64,000 nucleotides of DNA from Zingiber officinale (lineage: Eukaryota; Streptophyta; Magnoliopsida; Zingiberales; Zingiberaceae), in NCBI RefSeq assembly GCF_018446385.1, contig NC_056003.1, forward strand, positions 22,069,198 to 22,133,197, given 5' to 3'. The position numbers were made by a program, and so were the translations under genes. Positions 49,882 through 61,172 of this stretch are shown in pieces (within the stretch, counting starts at the first letter, position 1; every line of letters begins with the position of its first letter). The notes under the pieces were generated by a model that saw nothing but the letters and a program-made list of their open reading frames with translations, was not told where the DNA came from and did no database searches.

Positions 49882-50957
49882 TTGGATAAATGGATGTTAG
49901 ATAATGGATACTCCAGACACATGACTGGAGACAGATTGAAATTTACTAAGCTGAAATTCAAGAACCTAGGGTCAGTTACATTTGACAACGATAGAACGCT
50001 TAAGGTAATCGAAACAGGTAATATCCAATTAAATTTCTATTTCTATATTCAAAAAGTTTTATTGGTTGATCAACTGAATTTTAACTTATTTAGTATTAGT
50101 CAATTATGTGACTCAGGGTACTCAGTCACATTTTTAAAAACTGATTGCTTAATTAAAAATGTTGAAAATCCTGAAATTACACTTAAGGGAATTAGGAAAA
50201 AGAACATTTATATAATTGACCTACCAACCTCCTCACTAAAGTGTTTATTGACACAACAAGATGAAACTAAGTTGTGGCACAGGAGACTGGGTCACACTCA
50301 TACCAAACTCATTTCGAAAATAAGCAAAAATGGATTAGTTAGAGGTTTATCCAAATTAAAATTTATAGAAAATATAATTTGCAATGCTTGCCAACAGGGT
50401 AAACAAACCAAATCAATCCACAAATTAACCAACTTAAATAGAATTAACTCAATACTTGAGCTCCTACACTTAGACCTGTTTGATTCACATGGAGCCAAGT
50501 CACTAAGAAAGAACCAATATTGTTTAGTTATAATTGATGATTACTCAAGATTTACTTGGGTAAAATTTCTAAAAACTAAAGATGAAACGTACAAAATCTT
50601 TAAAACCTTTTGCAACTTAGTAGAAAATGAAAAAGATACTAAAATTAAAAGAATTAGAAGTGATCATGGAGGGGAATTTGAAAACCATAAATTTATTGAA
50701 TTTTGTAAAATTAATGGATACAAACATGAGTACTCATGCCCTAGAACCCCTCAACAAAATGGACTAGTAGAACGGAAAAATAGAACCCTACAAGAAGCCG
50801 CTAGAACTATGTTAAATGAATATAACTTAAATAATTAATTTTGGGCTGAGGCAATTAATACAGTCTGTTACATTCAAAATAGAATTTTAATTAATAAATC
50901 TCAGAATAAAACTCCTTATGAAATATATTATGGTAAAATTCCCAACTTAAAAAGTAT
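49882..50957 (+). pseudogene. Element K pol fragment: protease to integrase
   Basis: Ty1/copia pol remnant, open 49882-50838 and readable through a stop to about 50957. It starts with the aspartic protease region WMLDNGYSRHMTGD, where the usual catalytic Asp-Ser/Thr-Gly is Asp-Asn-Gly. Then come the pre-integrase domain (LWHRRLGHTHTKLISK, CNACQQGKQ zinc site) and the integrase core with catalytic blocks LLHLDLFD, VIIDDYSRFTWV and SDHGGEFENHKF, and the RTPQQNGLVERKNRTLQEAA signature. A stop follows NEYNLNN, then FWAEAINTVCYIQNR. Sequence departs from copia at 50957; reverse transcriptase and RNase H are absent. The only pol remnant recognised in the window. Confidence 0.9.
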
Positions 50958-51499
50958 TTTTCTCTCATTTTGAGTGTGAATTTTTCTTCTTCCTCCTTTC
51001 TTTCTCTTGCATTGGTCGAAATTCACCTTCGTGGTTGCTAGCACAACCTTAGATAGTTTTTCCTTCTCCACTTTTTGAGTTTGTGAGACAAATAGAAACA
51101 CTTGTTCGTGTGGATACCAAAAGAGGCATAGACGCTTGATCGTGCTAAGATTCGAGCTATCGAGAAATCGTGTGCACGCATCAAAGGTATAACCTTTTTA
51201 TGATATAAAACTTAGTATATGTTGTTATTTTCTTTCCCTTCGCATGGATCTTTTGGAGGAACTAGATATTTTTCGCCGCGTTTTAGCATGTTTAGTGCCC
51301 TAGTTCCTTACAATATGATCGGATAGGCCTAGAACTACTGACTAAGCTAGGTTGGTTGAGCAGGCCTAGCATCACCGGTTGGACATGAAGAGTCGATCGA
51401 ACCTTTCGAGCGGCTGCCCTTTGCAACTTACAGATGAGGTTGGAAACTAAGTACTGATTTATCAAGTCCACCACCCTAGTCGATCAGACTTAAGGGCCG
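50958..51499. other. Unassigned repeat-like sequence after K
   Basis: Follows the K break without transition. It looks like LTR-retroelement sequence (GCCGCGTTTTAGCATG) but I cannot assign a family, and no gene is visible. Confidence 0.4.
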
Positions 51500-52085
51500 A
51501 TCAGATATATTGCGCCTCCTCGATAAAATGAAGGGTCGAGTGAAGAACAAGTTGTTGACTTCATTCCGTGAGGCTGAGCTGGTGATCCCTTGGCCGAGTG
51601 GTCGTCGAGGAGCCCATAGCAAGACTTGTACATCTGTCATATTGTATTCTTTTAAAAGTTTGTGCTATAAATGACAAAGAATATCCCGCAGGCAAACCGT
51701 ACTTTAGAAGCTTCCAGCCTGTCAAATTTAAAAGATTTACGCACTTGTTTATGGAAAGATATCAGAAGTACTTGATGGTCTGTCCTTTCGTAGGAATGCT
51801 TTATAAAACGTGCCAATACTTTGAGATGCGTGCATAACACAACAGTGACACTATAAAAGGGGTCTCCATTTGTAGGCAGAGATATGTGATGCTCTATATT
51901 TTCACACGCTCATTGCTACAGTGTTCTTCCACCATTTTCTCCTTCCAAATTGTGTACTGACTTGAGCATCAGAGGGTCAACATTGGGACCCCTTCCCTGG
52001 CCCGGTACTAACTCTCTCTGTGTTGTAGGACCACGCGAATCCTTCGTCTAGTCAACAGCATAGCTACATTCGTAGCCATCCATCT
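51500..52085 (+). mobile_element. LTR fragment, possibly Ty3/gypsy
   Basis: Has a TATA-like CTATAAAAGGGGTCTCC at 51851, then TGACTTGAGCATCAGAGGGT and TTGGGACCCCTTCC, features I associate with gypsy LTR 3' parts. No boundaries, PBS or ORF are visible. Low-confidence assignment. Confidence 0.45.
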
Positions 52086-52103
52086 TCATCACTTTTAGAT
52101 AGG

Positions 52104-52136
<33 letters not shown>
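52104..52136. repeat. (TAA)n microsatellite
   Basis: About ten TAA/AAT units. Confidence 0.9.
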
Positions 52137-52138
<2 letters not shown>

Positions 52139-53096
52139 AGTTTGATATTTTTTATTTATTAAATCTTAGATTAGGAATGCCATTATACCTGTATTGTTTA
52201 ATAATATAAGTATTTATATGTCATCCTATTTATGTATTAATACTTTGTTATGAATGGTGTTTAAAATTAAAAATATTTTTGGTATGGACAATTGACATTT
52301 AAAGTGGGGATGAAGATGTAGATATAGATTTAATCCATGTGGGTTGGAGTCGGGAATAAGAATTCTCTGATTAAATAAAATCGGAGATGAGGATAGGATG
52401 AGGATGGAGATATAATTCATGAGCGAAAAAGTGGAAGTCAAATCCATTGCCATCCCTATTGGAATAGATAGGAAACCTTGTTCAAATACTTAAGTAGACT
52501 CAGTCCTACCTATAATGTAGGTAAGAAACTAGGGAAAATAAATTTTTTTTAGGTATTCAGTTATTCAAATTAATAATTTTAAACATCATCGATTTATAAA
52601 AATTTTCTATCGATGATAAAATAAATAAAAATTGAAAAATGCTTGTAAAAGTTTACCCAAATGTTTAACATTCTTAAATTTATTTTTTATTAATTTTTTT
52701 ATAATACGTCACAGTTAAAATTTAAAAATTAAATCAACTTTGTCAGGTCTCAGTATGGTTTCCTCGTACTGTGCGGTATTTGTGTCGTACGAGTTCTCTG
52801 ATAAGAAAAAGTCAACTTTGGCTTATTACGTTTTAAGTTGATAAAATATTTCTATATCTAAATTTTGAATTCCTGAGAGGCTTTCATTTAAATATAAATT
52901 TCTTATGATAATAATAATAATTTTAGAATATTTATGAGCCAAACAAATCAGTTAATATAATCTGATGGGTTAGTTTGACTTATTGATTTAGGTCAAAAAT
53001 GTTGAGAACATAATAATGTCAACTTAGCCAGTAAAGTCAAATCATGTGGGCTAAGTAAATCAACTGAGCAAGTTGTGTGAGATAATGAAGTCAAAC

Positions 53097-53125
<29 letters not shown>
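53097..53125. repeat. (AAT)n microsatellite
   Basis: About nine AAT/ATA units upstream of the ERF gene. Confidence 0.9.
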
Positions 53126-53127
<2 letters not shown>

Positions 53128-53602
53128 TTTGTTTTCGAAATTCAACGATTTAAGATTTTGAGGTTACTGTCGGTACCCGCCGCCTACCAGACACCGCCGA
53201 CGGCGGTCAATTCCCGTCTGAACGCCGCTCTTCTGGGTCAAACCGCCCCTTCGAGCATCTAAAAAAGGCATGTTTTGTCGGGTACGAACGAATACCTTTC
53301 CTATTGATTGGGCAGGTTTGTTGGACAGCGAGGAAGAAGTTTTCAAAAAAAAACCCTCCGTCCTCTAAAGTTTGATTTTTTTTTTCAAAAAGTCTAACAC
53401 CTGCACTCCCATCTGCCATCAGAACACCTCGTTGACTCATCAAAAAGTCATTTTAGTTAACGTTACCAGAAGGAGCAAATGTTTCAAGGATAATTCTAAA
53501 ATTTTAAAACGCATAATAAGATGAGGGCATTTTTGACGAGGAGTAAAACTTTGGGGGCATCTTCAAAAGCGTGCATTAGCGAGCGTCAGCCTTAGCAAAG
53601 TC

Positions 53603-53609
53603 TATAAAT
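53603..53609 (+). promoter_or_regulatory. TATA box of the ERF gene (candidate)
   Basis: TATAAAT, 81 bases upstream of the ATG at 53690, a normal distance for a short 5' UTR. Chosen by position and sequence only. Confidence 0.5.
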
Positions 53610-53689
53610 TCCATTGAGCCTCCGTTCGTAAGCATCGATAGTGGAATTCTTTCACGGCTTGTGAGCGAACGAGATTGGTGAAACCTTGC

Positions 53690-53755
53690 ATGTGCATCAA
53701 GGTGGCTAAGCTTCCGCCGGATAACGCCGCCGGCGCCAATTTCAGGCACCCTGAA

Positions 53756-53793
<38 letters not shown>

Positions 53794-54538
53794 AGAATAC
53801 CCAGTGTTTGCTTCGCCGGCGCCGGTGGTATCCTCGTTGCTGACTTCGTCGTTCTTGGAGAAGGAGAGGTCGGAGATGGTGAGAGTCCTTGCGAGCGTGA
53901 TCGCCGGAGATCGCGCTGGTCTCGGCTGGCAGAAGAGGACTAGAGAGGGCTTCTCGGCAATCAGCGAGGAATCTCCGAGGTTCCACTTCAGCTTTGCGGA
54001 GCCGTCGTCGTCGATTGGCGGAACAGAGCATGCCAGCGCAGCAGAGTCGGGGGGAATCGGTTCCACCTCCACCGCCTCCGGAGCAGAGCAAGGAGAGAGA
54101 AGAAAATACAGGGGAGTCCGGCAGCGTCCGTGGGGGAAATGGGCGGCGGAGATACGCGATCCGCGCAAGGCCGCCCGCGTCTGGCTCGGCACCTTTGACA
54201 CAGCCGAGGGCGCCGCCCTGGCCTACGACGAGGCCGCGCTCCGCTTCCGCGGAAACAGAGCCAAGCTCAATTTCCCCGAGGAGGCTCAGCTCAGGCAGCC
54301 TTCCCCTGCCGCGTCGACGCAAGCCCCCGCGTCGACGGATTTCGCCTCTCTAGCTGCCCTCCTGGACCCGTACCCCGACGGTGCCGCCGCCGTCGACGAT
54401 GGCATGAGAGAATACTTGGAGTACTTGAGGCTTCTCGAGGGAGAAGGAGAACACCTGAGCACGGCGGCGACGCACTCTGCGGCTCCTTCTACCTCGGCCG
54501 CTGACGTTGCTCCCTTCAACGATACAGTTAAGAAATAG
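53690..54538 (+). CDS. AP2/ERF transcription factor, probable group X (B-4)
   Basis: 282 residues, single exon. ATG 53690 ([20 protein letters not shown]) is preferred; upstream the frame opens only at a TTG at 53675. Residues 138-196 form one AP2 domain: [59 protein letters not shown]. The WAAEIRD sequence (Ala14, Asp19) is the ERF type that binds GCC-box DNA. A run of about 13 Gly (GGC repeat) lies at residues 23-36. [12 protein letters not shown] and the MCxKVA N-terminus recall the group X (ABR1/ERF113-like) motifs; the subgroup is an inference. The C-terminus has an acidic [14 protein letters not shown] region. Such factors act in wound, stress or hormone responses in the nucleus. No introns, intact. 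Confidence 0.9.
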
Positions 54539-57069
54539 AGCACGAGGTGTGGAATTTATTCAATCTCCGGCAATTGGGAACTGGAATGAATCCGGTCGTT
54601 ACGTGGATGTCATGCCCATCTTCTTCTTCTGGATACGGATTCTTCAAAAATTATTTATTTATTTATTTAATTGAAGGGAGAATCATATTCCGCAATACGA
54701 TTTACAATTAATTTTCAGTTGTTTATTACAGGTGAGTATTATGACTTGCTCCGAGTTAAATTTAATAAAGTGTTGAATTTATTAAGTTTAAAAAAAAATC
54801 ATACTCAATTAGATAGATAATATATATTCTAATTTAAAGTGTTGAATTTAATAAAAATTATTTTTATTTTTAAATTTTGTACTTTAAAAAAAAACTGGAA
54901 GACAATTTTAATGAAAAATATATTCTATTTTAATTTAAAATACTTAATTTAAGAAAAATTATATTTATTTTTAATTTTTTTAGCCTTAAAAAATATGAAA
55001 GATAATGGGGATTGTTTGCATTGTTCAAATTGTGATTAGAGACTCCCATTAACCGATAAGTCATCCTAATTTATCCCCTATTAAAATATAATTAATTCCC
55101 TTTTAAAATGTACGGTCTTATCCGGAAAGGACAACATTCCTACTTCCTCTTTTGCCCTGCAGCATATAAACAGCATCATCCAATTTTATTAAATAAATAA
55201 ATATCAAACTTTAATTTTTATGCATCTAAAATTTCACTTCCTAATTGCAATTTTTTTTAATATTTAGTGGTATCGTGTATTCAGCCGATTAAGTTTATGA
55301 GTTCAGTTCTATAAAATGTTTTTATTCGTTAATGTATTAAAATTAAAACTCATTGTCTAAATACTTAGAAACTATTTTTTTTTAAAAAAAAATTTAAGAG
55401 AAGCGAAGAGCTCCTAATTACCTGTTTTTTAAAAGAGAAGAAAAGAGCTATAGAGATGTGGTCCATAGACATGGAAGCGCATCGTAGAGGAGGGACGTAT
55501 CTAAGGATGGGGCTGATTGAAGCTTGCACGCCATATCCCGTTGCGGTTTGCTCGTGGCCTTCCCTCGTCATGGTCTACCGATCCAAGCCAGTGGCCACGC
55601 CGTGTAGGACTTGCTTTCGTTAGAAAATTTATCATGCACTAAGTCAACTCCGTAGCCCATACAAAGCGTGATGATAAGTGGGCCCGCGAAGGATGAGGAA
55701 AGTGGGATTGATAGCTAGCATAATTTGTAAGATTGCAATCCTGTACCAAATTGATTTTGGAATCCGGATCAAATGAGTAGAATTGAATCGGTAGAATTGG
55801 ATTTTTAAGGTTTGGAGCTCTGAGCTAAAAAGGATCACGAGATGATTCAATTTTAAGGTCGTTTTAATAAAAAACATATAAAATTGTCGTAACGTAGAAT
55901 CATACTGAATTTATGGATCCCACCAATTCTATTCTATTCCAAATGATTCAAGAGCAGAATCATATTATCCTACGATTTGGATCTCCAATCATAAAGTCAA
56001 TGGGAGGACATATTGGGAGGTGCCGATCAAGCCAAGTTAGATCAGTAAATGAAAGTTATCAGACTCAATGATCGAGTACATCCTGGGGTTGAACATCTTT
56101 GTTTTTTTGTCTGACTTGTAGCAAGGATAATAATAATAATAATAAATAATAAATTATTTTATAATATATTAAAAAATCATATTTTATTTATTAATTAATA
56201 TGCTCGAATCCAGATTGACTTTTGCTTGTCAAACTTTGATATATATTTTTTTCATCGAGCGTCATCGAGCGTTTTTCTTTTTAAAAAATATTTAAAGATT
56301 CTGTAATTTTTAGATGTGAAATTAATGAACATTGTTCCACTTTATATTATTCTTCTGTTCCTATTTATGGATTTCAAGTCATTTAAAATGACTTTGAAAT
56401 GGCTTCGCATAAAAGTACTTTATCGTGCCTCAGGACAGGACATGACACAGACGATAATAGACGTATGATATCCCTAATATAATAGTTAAAGGTCGTCTTT
56501 TAGAAATAATCAACCTAAGATTTATTTCATACACCTAATATTTATATATCTATATTTATTTTCCTCTTTAAATATTTATAGGACTAATAGAAAAAAGGTG
56601 GTTAAAATAACGGATCGACCTTAAAAAAAGTACTTTATCGTCCTAATTCATACTAAGTAGTATTATTGGATTATTAACTCCAAATTTTAAATTATTTAGG
56701 ATATCAAAGGCTTTTACATATTTACGACCACCAATATTTTTTAACTAAAGCTATGGCCTATGATACATCTTGTTGCGAGTGGTCCCAAGAATAAGATGAA
56801 TCTGATAGTTAAAATGATGTAACAATTAAAGTTAAGGTAAGATGGTAGTTAACATCAAAGAGACAGTCAAGGTGCGTATCACCAGGTAGATCATTCACTT
56901 TTGAGGTTTAGCTTTTCGCTTTTCAAGTATAAGTCTCTTAACATACAATCGGTCGGCTCCAGAGTTGGACAGGCGTAAGAGACTTAGCTCCCTACTCTTC
57001 AAGTGCAAGGCAACTCTCAACATATAATTAGTCGGCCCAAGAGCCAGTCGAACTTATAGGGCTCTATAG
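54539..57069. other. Intergenic region 3' of ERF
   Basis: AT-rich with no gene model. An AATAAT microsatellite is at 56131-56150; short LTR-like repeats (TCTTAACATACAATCGGTCGG and a diverged copy) lie at 56940-57040. No gene is supported. Confidence 0.5.
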
Positions 57070-57649
57070 GATCGTTGCACTAGGGAGGGGGGGAATATCG
57101 CTCGTGGTTTTCATGTTCGTTTAAAACACGATCGAGTAAAATGCAGCGGAATATAAGTTAAGTAAAAACAAGCAATTGCTAACACTTTGATTTATTTGAT
57201 TCGGAGCCTGTGACAACTCCTACTCTAAGGTCCGCACTCGTTGAGTTCTTTCGATGGACAATCCAATAGTAGTTCGAAGAAAGGTTACAAGTATTATGTA
57301 TAAGAACTACAATGATAAAACTGTAAACAAAACTATACCAACAACATGTAAAGACTGAAGTTATGAGTCTTCAATTATCGGAGCAGCGTTTGGACGTTGT
57401 GGAAGCATTTTCTGAGCAGCGTGCAAAAGAGAAACTTCTTTGAATTATTGTGATGAAGCTGTTGTTCGAAGCATCCTTTTATATCCCCGTCCGGACGCCT
57501 GGATCCCCTCTCAGGTGCTTGGACTGTGTTGATGTGGCAAACTCTCGTCGAAACTTTATCCACGTCCGGACGCTCGGACCCTCTCTGGGCTCCTGGACCG
57601 CTGACGTGGGTCGGCCAGTTGTCGCACTCCAACTCATCATGTCAATGTA
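57070..57649 (-). mobile_element. LTR fragment M (minus strand), interrupted by L2
   Basis: On the minus strand the sequence ends GTGCAACGATCCTATAG after a CCCCCCTCCCTAG tract, like the LTR ends here. GGACGC(C)TGGA-type palindromic sequence (57490-57600) lies upstream, on the minus strand, of a TATA-like GATATAAAAGGATG at 57475-57485. L2 interrupts it at 57650, and the rest may lie beyond the window. Confidence 0.65.
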
Positions 57650-57654
57650 ATTTT

Positions 57655-59229
57655 TGTTGGTGCAACATCCCTCAGGTCAAGGTTGACCTGGTTGACCAAG
57701 CTTGAGTCTTGGTTTGGGTTTCGATATTTGACAATGCAAGGTTGATTGAAGAAGAGTCAAGTAGGTCAATGATGACCGGATACTTGACTGGGAAGTCCTA
57801 GTAAGTGAAGCTAGGCAGGAGGAAAATCCTGGTGAGTGAAGCCAGGTGAAAGACCTAGTGAGTGAAGCTAGGCAGGAGGAAAATCCTGGTGAGTGAAGCC
57901 AGGTGAAAGACCTAGTGAGTGAAGCTAGGCAATTGGGAAGTCCTAGTGAGTGAAGCTAGGCAGGAGGAAAATCCTGGTGAGTGAAGCCAGGTGAAAGACC
58001 TAGTGAGTGAAGCTAGGCAATTGGGAAAGTCCTGGTGAGTGAAGCCAGGCAAGAGAAATCCAGATGGGTCAAGGTTGACCAGACATCTGGTGAGAGTCCA
58101 AGTAGGTCAAAGGGATTGACCGGATACTTGGCACGAGGAAGAAAAGTCCAAGTAGGTCAGAGGAATTGACCGGATACTTGGCAAGAAGAGAAAAGTCCAA
58201 GTGGGTCAAAGGGATTGACCAGACACTTGGTGAGAGAGTCCTAGCTGGTCAAGGGTGACCGGATGCTAGGTCTTATGTACCAACTAGTTATTGTTGACTA
58301 GATGTTGGTTTAGGGGGCTTTGGACTTGGTTTTGGGCAAAAACCAAAATCTGGATTGATCAGTCGATTGATCCAGCAGATCTGAATTGATCAGCCGATTG
58401 ATCCAGCAGATTTGAATTGATCAGCCGATTGATCTAGCAGATCTAGATCGATCAGTGGATCGATCCAGAAGATCTGGATCGATCGGCCGATCGATCCGGT
58501 GAGTCCCTGCGAACAGAACCCCTCTGGATCGATCGGTGGATCGATCCAGAGGTCCCAATCGATCAGTGGATCGATTGGGACGCTGCTGCTTCGCGCGATA
58601 AGCACTGGATCGATCCGTGGATCGATCCAGGCGTTTTTCCATAGCACAGACGCGCTCTGGATCGATCCGTGGATCGATCCAAAGCCTCCCCGATCGATTG
58701 GGAGCATTCCAATCGATCGGGATTCGACCGTTAGCGTCGATTTAAGCCGCAGACGTTCATTTCCTTCGGCATCGCTTCGACGACAAAGCTCAGATCTTCG
58801 CCAGCTCCTCCACAGCGCTCTCAAAGCTCAGATCGCCAGTTCTTGAAGGATCTTGGAGGTTTTCCAAGTCAAGAGGCGGATCAAATACAAGAAGAGAAGC
58901 TAGGGTTAGGGTTTTCTGTACTCATTGTAAGCTTTGCGCTTGTATTTTGTTTCCCTTTCCTTCTTCTTGTATTGAGAGTCTTGTAGGACTTCTCCACCTT
59001 CGGTAGTTACCGAAAAGGAGGGTTTTATTAGTGGAGGGTGCGTGAGTAGGTGTGGATCCTTGGACCAGTCACCTCTTGTGAGGTGGATACCAAGTAAACC
59101 AACCTTGTTAGCGTTGTGTGGTTTGTTTCTTGTATTTCCGCTGCACATCTTTGAAGAAACCAACAACGACGAGCACCTTGCACGCGAAGAGCTATTCACC
59201 CCCCCTCTAGCTACTTTTCGGTCCCAACA
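57655..59229 (+). mobile_element. Element L2, 5' LTR
   Basis: 1575 bp, TGTTGGTGCAACATCCC...GGTCCCAACA, left flank ATTTT. Contains hairpin units (57790-58275) and dense GGATCGATCC dyads (58340-58680), then a CCCCCCTCTAG tract. Family of solo LTR L1. The right flank is outside the window, so the TSD cannot be tested. Confidence 0.9.
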
Positions 59230-59231
59230 AG

Positions 59232-59243
59232 TGGTATCAGAGA
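59232..59243 (+). other. Primer-binding site of element L2
   Basis: TGGTATCAGAGA, two bases after the LTR, with one deviation from the usual site. Confidence 0.8.
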
Positions 59244-59361
59244 GAGGCCGCTCTTCACCGGAATCATCGCCGGAAGGGACAAACAAAACAAGCAAAGCTA
59301 GAGGGCGAAGAAGTTGGAGCAAATTCATCAAAGTCAAATAATTCAAGAAGCTCAACTTCAA

Positions 59362-61172
59362 GATGCAATTTCAAGATGGATTTGGATTTGACACAAGGGT
59401 GGCTCCACCGTACATATCTACAAGCTTCGATCTTTGGAGATCAAGGATAGAGAATTTCTTAATGGTGGAGATAGAGCAATGTTTGCTCTGATGGAAGGTT
59501 TTAAAGCTCCAAAGAACTCCAAGGGCAAAGCTCTCAAGAAAAGCAAATGGAGTAAGGAGCAACTCCAAAGATGTGAGGCAAATGACAAAGTGATCAAGCT
59601 TTTGGTCAATTTATTACCAAGCAACATCTTGGAGCAAATTGGAGAGTTTGAAGATGCCAAGGAGGTTTGGAGCAAATTGGCAAGGATTCATGAGATCCCC
59701 TCCACTATACCAAATCAAGGAGAATCCAAAGAGGGCGACTCAATGGATCAAAACCAAGAAGAGGAGGACTCCGAGGTTGAGAGATGCTCAACCTCCGAAG
59801 AGGAGTCCAAGAAGCTTCATCCTCAAAGGAGAGCAATCAAAAGAGCAAGGAAGGAGTATATTCCTTGTTTCATGTACAAGAGGATGAAGATGAAGAAGAA
59901 GGTGAAGCCTCCACCTCTAGGATTGAGGGGGAGCAATCTTCATTGACACCGGAACAAGAGCAAGAAGAATCCTCCACATCCGGGTCAAGAGAAGAAGAGG
60001 ATGAAGAAGCTTCCACCTCCACAAGTCAAGCAAAATCAAATGGAGGAATATCACCTTCGGATCAAGAGGAAGTTTCTACCTCCGGATCCAAAGGAGAAAG
60101 TGTCATCCCTACACAAAAAGGTATAAATATTTTAATTAATAATAAAAATCATATTATATGCTTTGAATGTAGGGAACATGGGCATTACAAAAGTAAATGC
60201 CCTAAATTGGCCAAGAAGAAGGGCCAAGTGGCACAAAAGAGCAAGGAGAAGCCCAAGGAGACCATCCCCGGAACAAAGAAGAGCAAGGAGCACATTGTGT
60301 GCTTCTTGTGCAATCAAAAGGGGCATTACCGAAGTCAATGCCCTAAAGGGAAGAAGGTGGTCAAGGCTCATGGAAGAAGCTCAAGTCAAGGGGGAGCCTC
60401 CAAGGTAAAAAGAAAGGTAACTTTCATTGAGCCTACCCCTTTAAATTATGGTAAAAAGCATGATAGTTCTAAATTATATCATTTTAATGCTATTTACCAT
60501 GAAAATAGGAAGCATGATAGCGTTAAGGAAAAACATATAGCTTTTCATGCTAAAACCACTACACCTAGGGCTAGGAATGTAGGTAAAAGTCTAGGCAAGA
60601 ACTCTAAGGATTTTAGCTACAAGCCTAGAAACAAAAATGCTCATGGATTTAATGGAAAATCAAAAACTAAGGACTTAGTGATGGAAAATCAAGTATTGAG
60701 GTCAAGACTTGACAAACTAGAAAAGACCCTAAAAAGGATGGAAAATATCCTTAAAGGGCAAAATGAGCAAAATCTAGGTTTAGGACAACAAGGGTCATCC
60801 AAGGGCCATAGAGGTTTGGGATACAAACCTAAAATAAAAAAGGATGTACCTACTTACCATAGGGTTCCATATAGCTATGGAACCAACCCTAAGTCTAGAA
60901 GTCAAGTCAAGGATACAAGGGAAGTCATCCCTAGAAGTATCTTTGCAACAACAAATGTGACTAAGACTTCTAAGAAGTCTTAGAAAGTCACTAACAAGGT
61001 CACAAGGGAGGCTATCCCTAGAGTTGACCTAGAAAAAGTGACCAAGGCTTCTAAGAAGCCAAACAAGGTCACTAGGAAGGTATCTAGGGAAGTTATCCCT
61101 AGTGAATACCTAGAGCATCCAAGGAGCACCAATAGGTTTTGGGTTCCTAGGAGCATCTTCTCTACCCCATAG
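59362..61172 (+). pseudogene. Element L2 gag (frameshifted)
   Basis: Start ATG 59362 (MQFQDGFGFDTRVAPPYIST). Frameshifts near 59480 and 59800 split it. Segments: TSFDLWRSRIENFLMVE, KVIKLLVNLLPSNILEQIGE, FEDAKEVWSKLARIHEIPS, an acidic Ser/Glu stretch (GEQSSLTPEQEQEESSTSGS) and two intact zinc knuckles CFECREHGHYKSKC and CFLCNQKGHYRSQC. After one more stop at 60981-60983 the tail NRFWVPRSIFSTP ends at 61172. No pol follows; L2 is gag-only like B, C and D. The 3' half from 59784 to 60983 is open for about 400 codons. Confidence 0.8.

Larger units (their letters stand above)
52137..53689. other. AT-rich spacer and ERF upstream region
   Basis: Non-coding. 53170-53220 is GC-rich with CCGCCG repeats (GCCGCCTACC, ACCGCCGACGGCGG), resembling GCC-box sequence. 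Two LTR-like T-rich stretches lie nearby. No gene model stands. Confidence 0.5.

Noticed and set aside
53576-54353. Minus-strand and alternate-frame ORFs over the ERF gene
   Set aside because: Shadow frames of a GC-rich AP2/ERF gene. The plus-strand frame from 53690 has the AP2 domain.
57070-57649. Plus-strand ORF 57450-57650 and minus-strand ORF 57375-57632 as genes
   Set aside because: They fall in LTR fragment M and correspond to its GC-rich palindromic block and leader.
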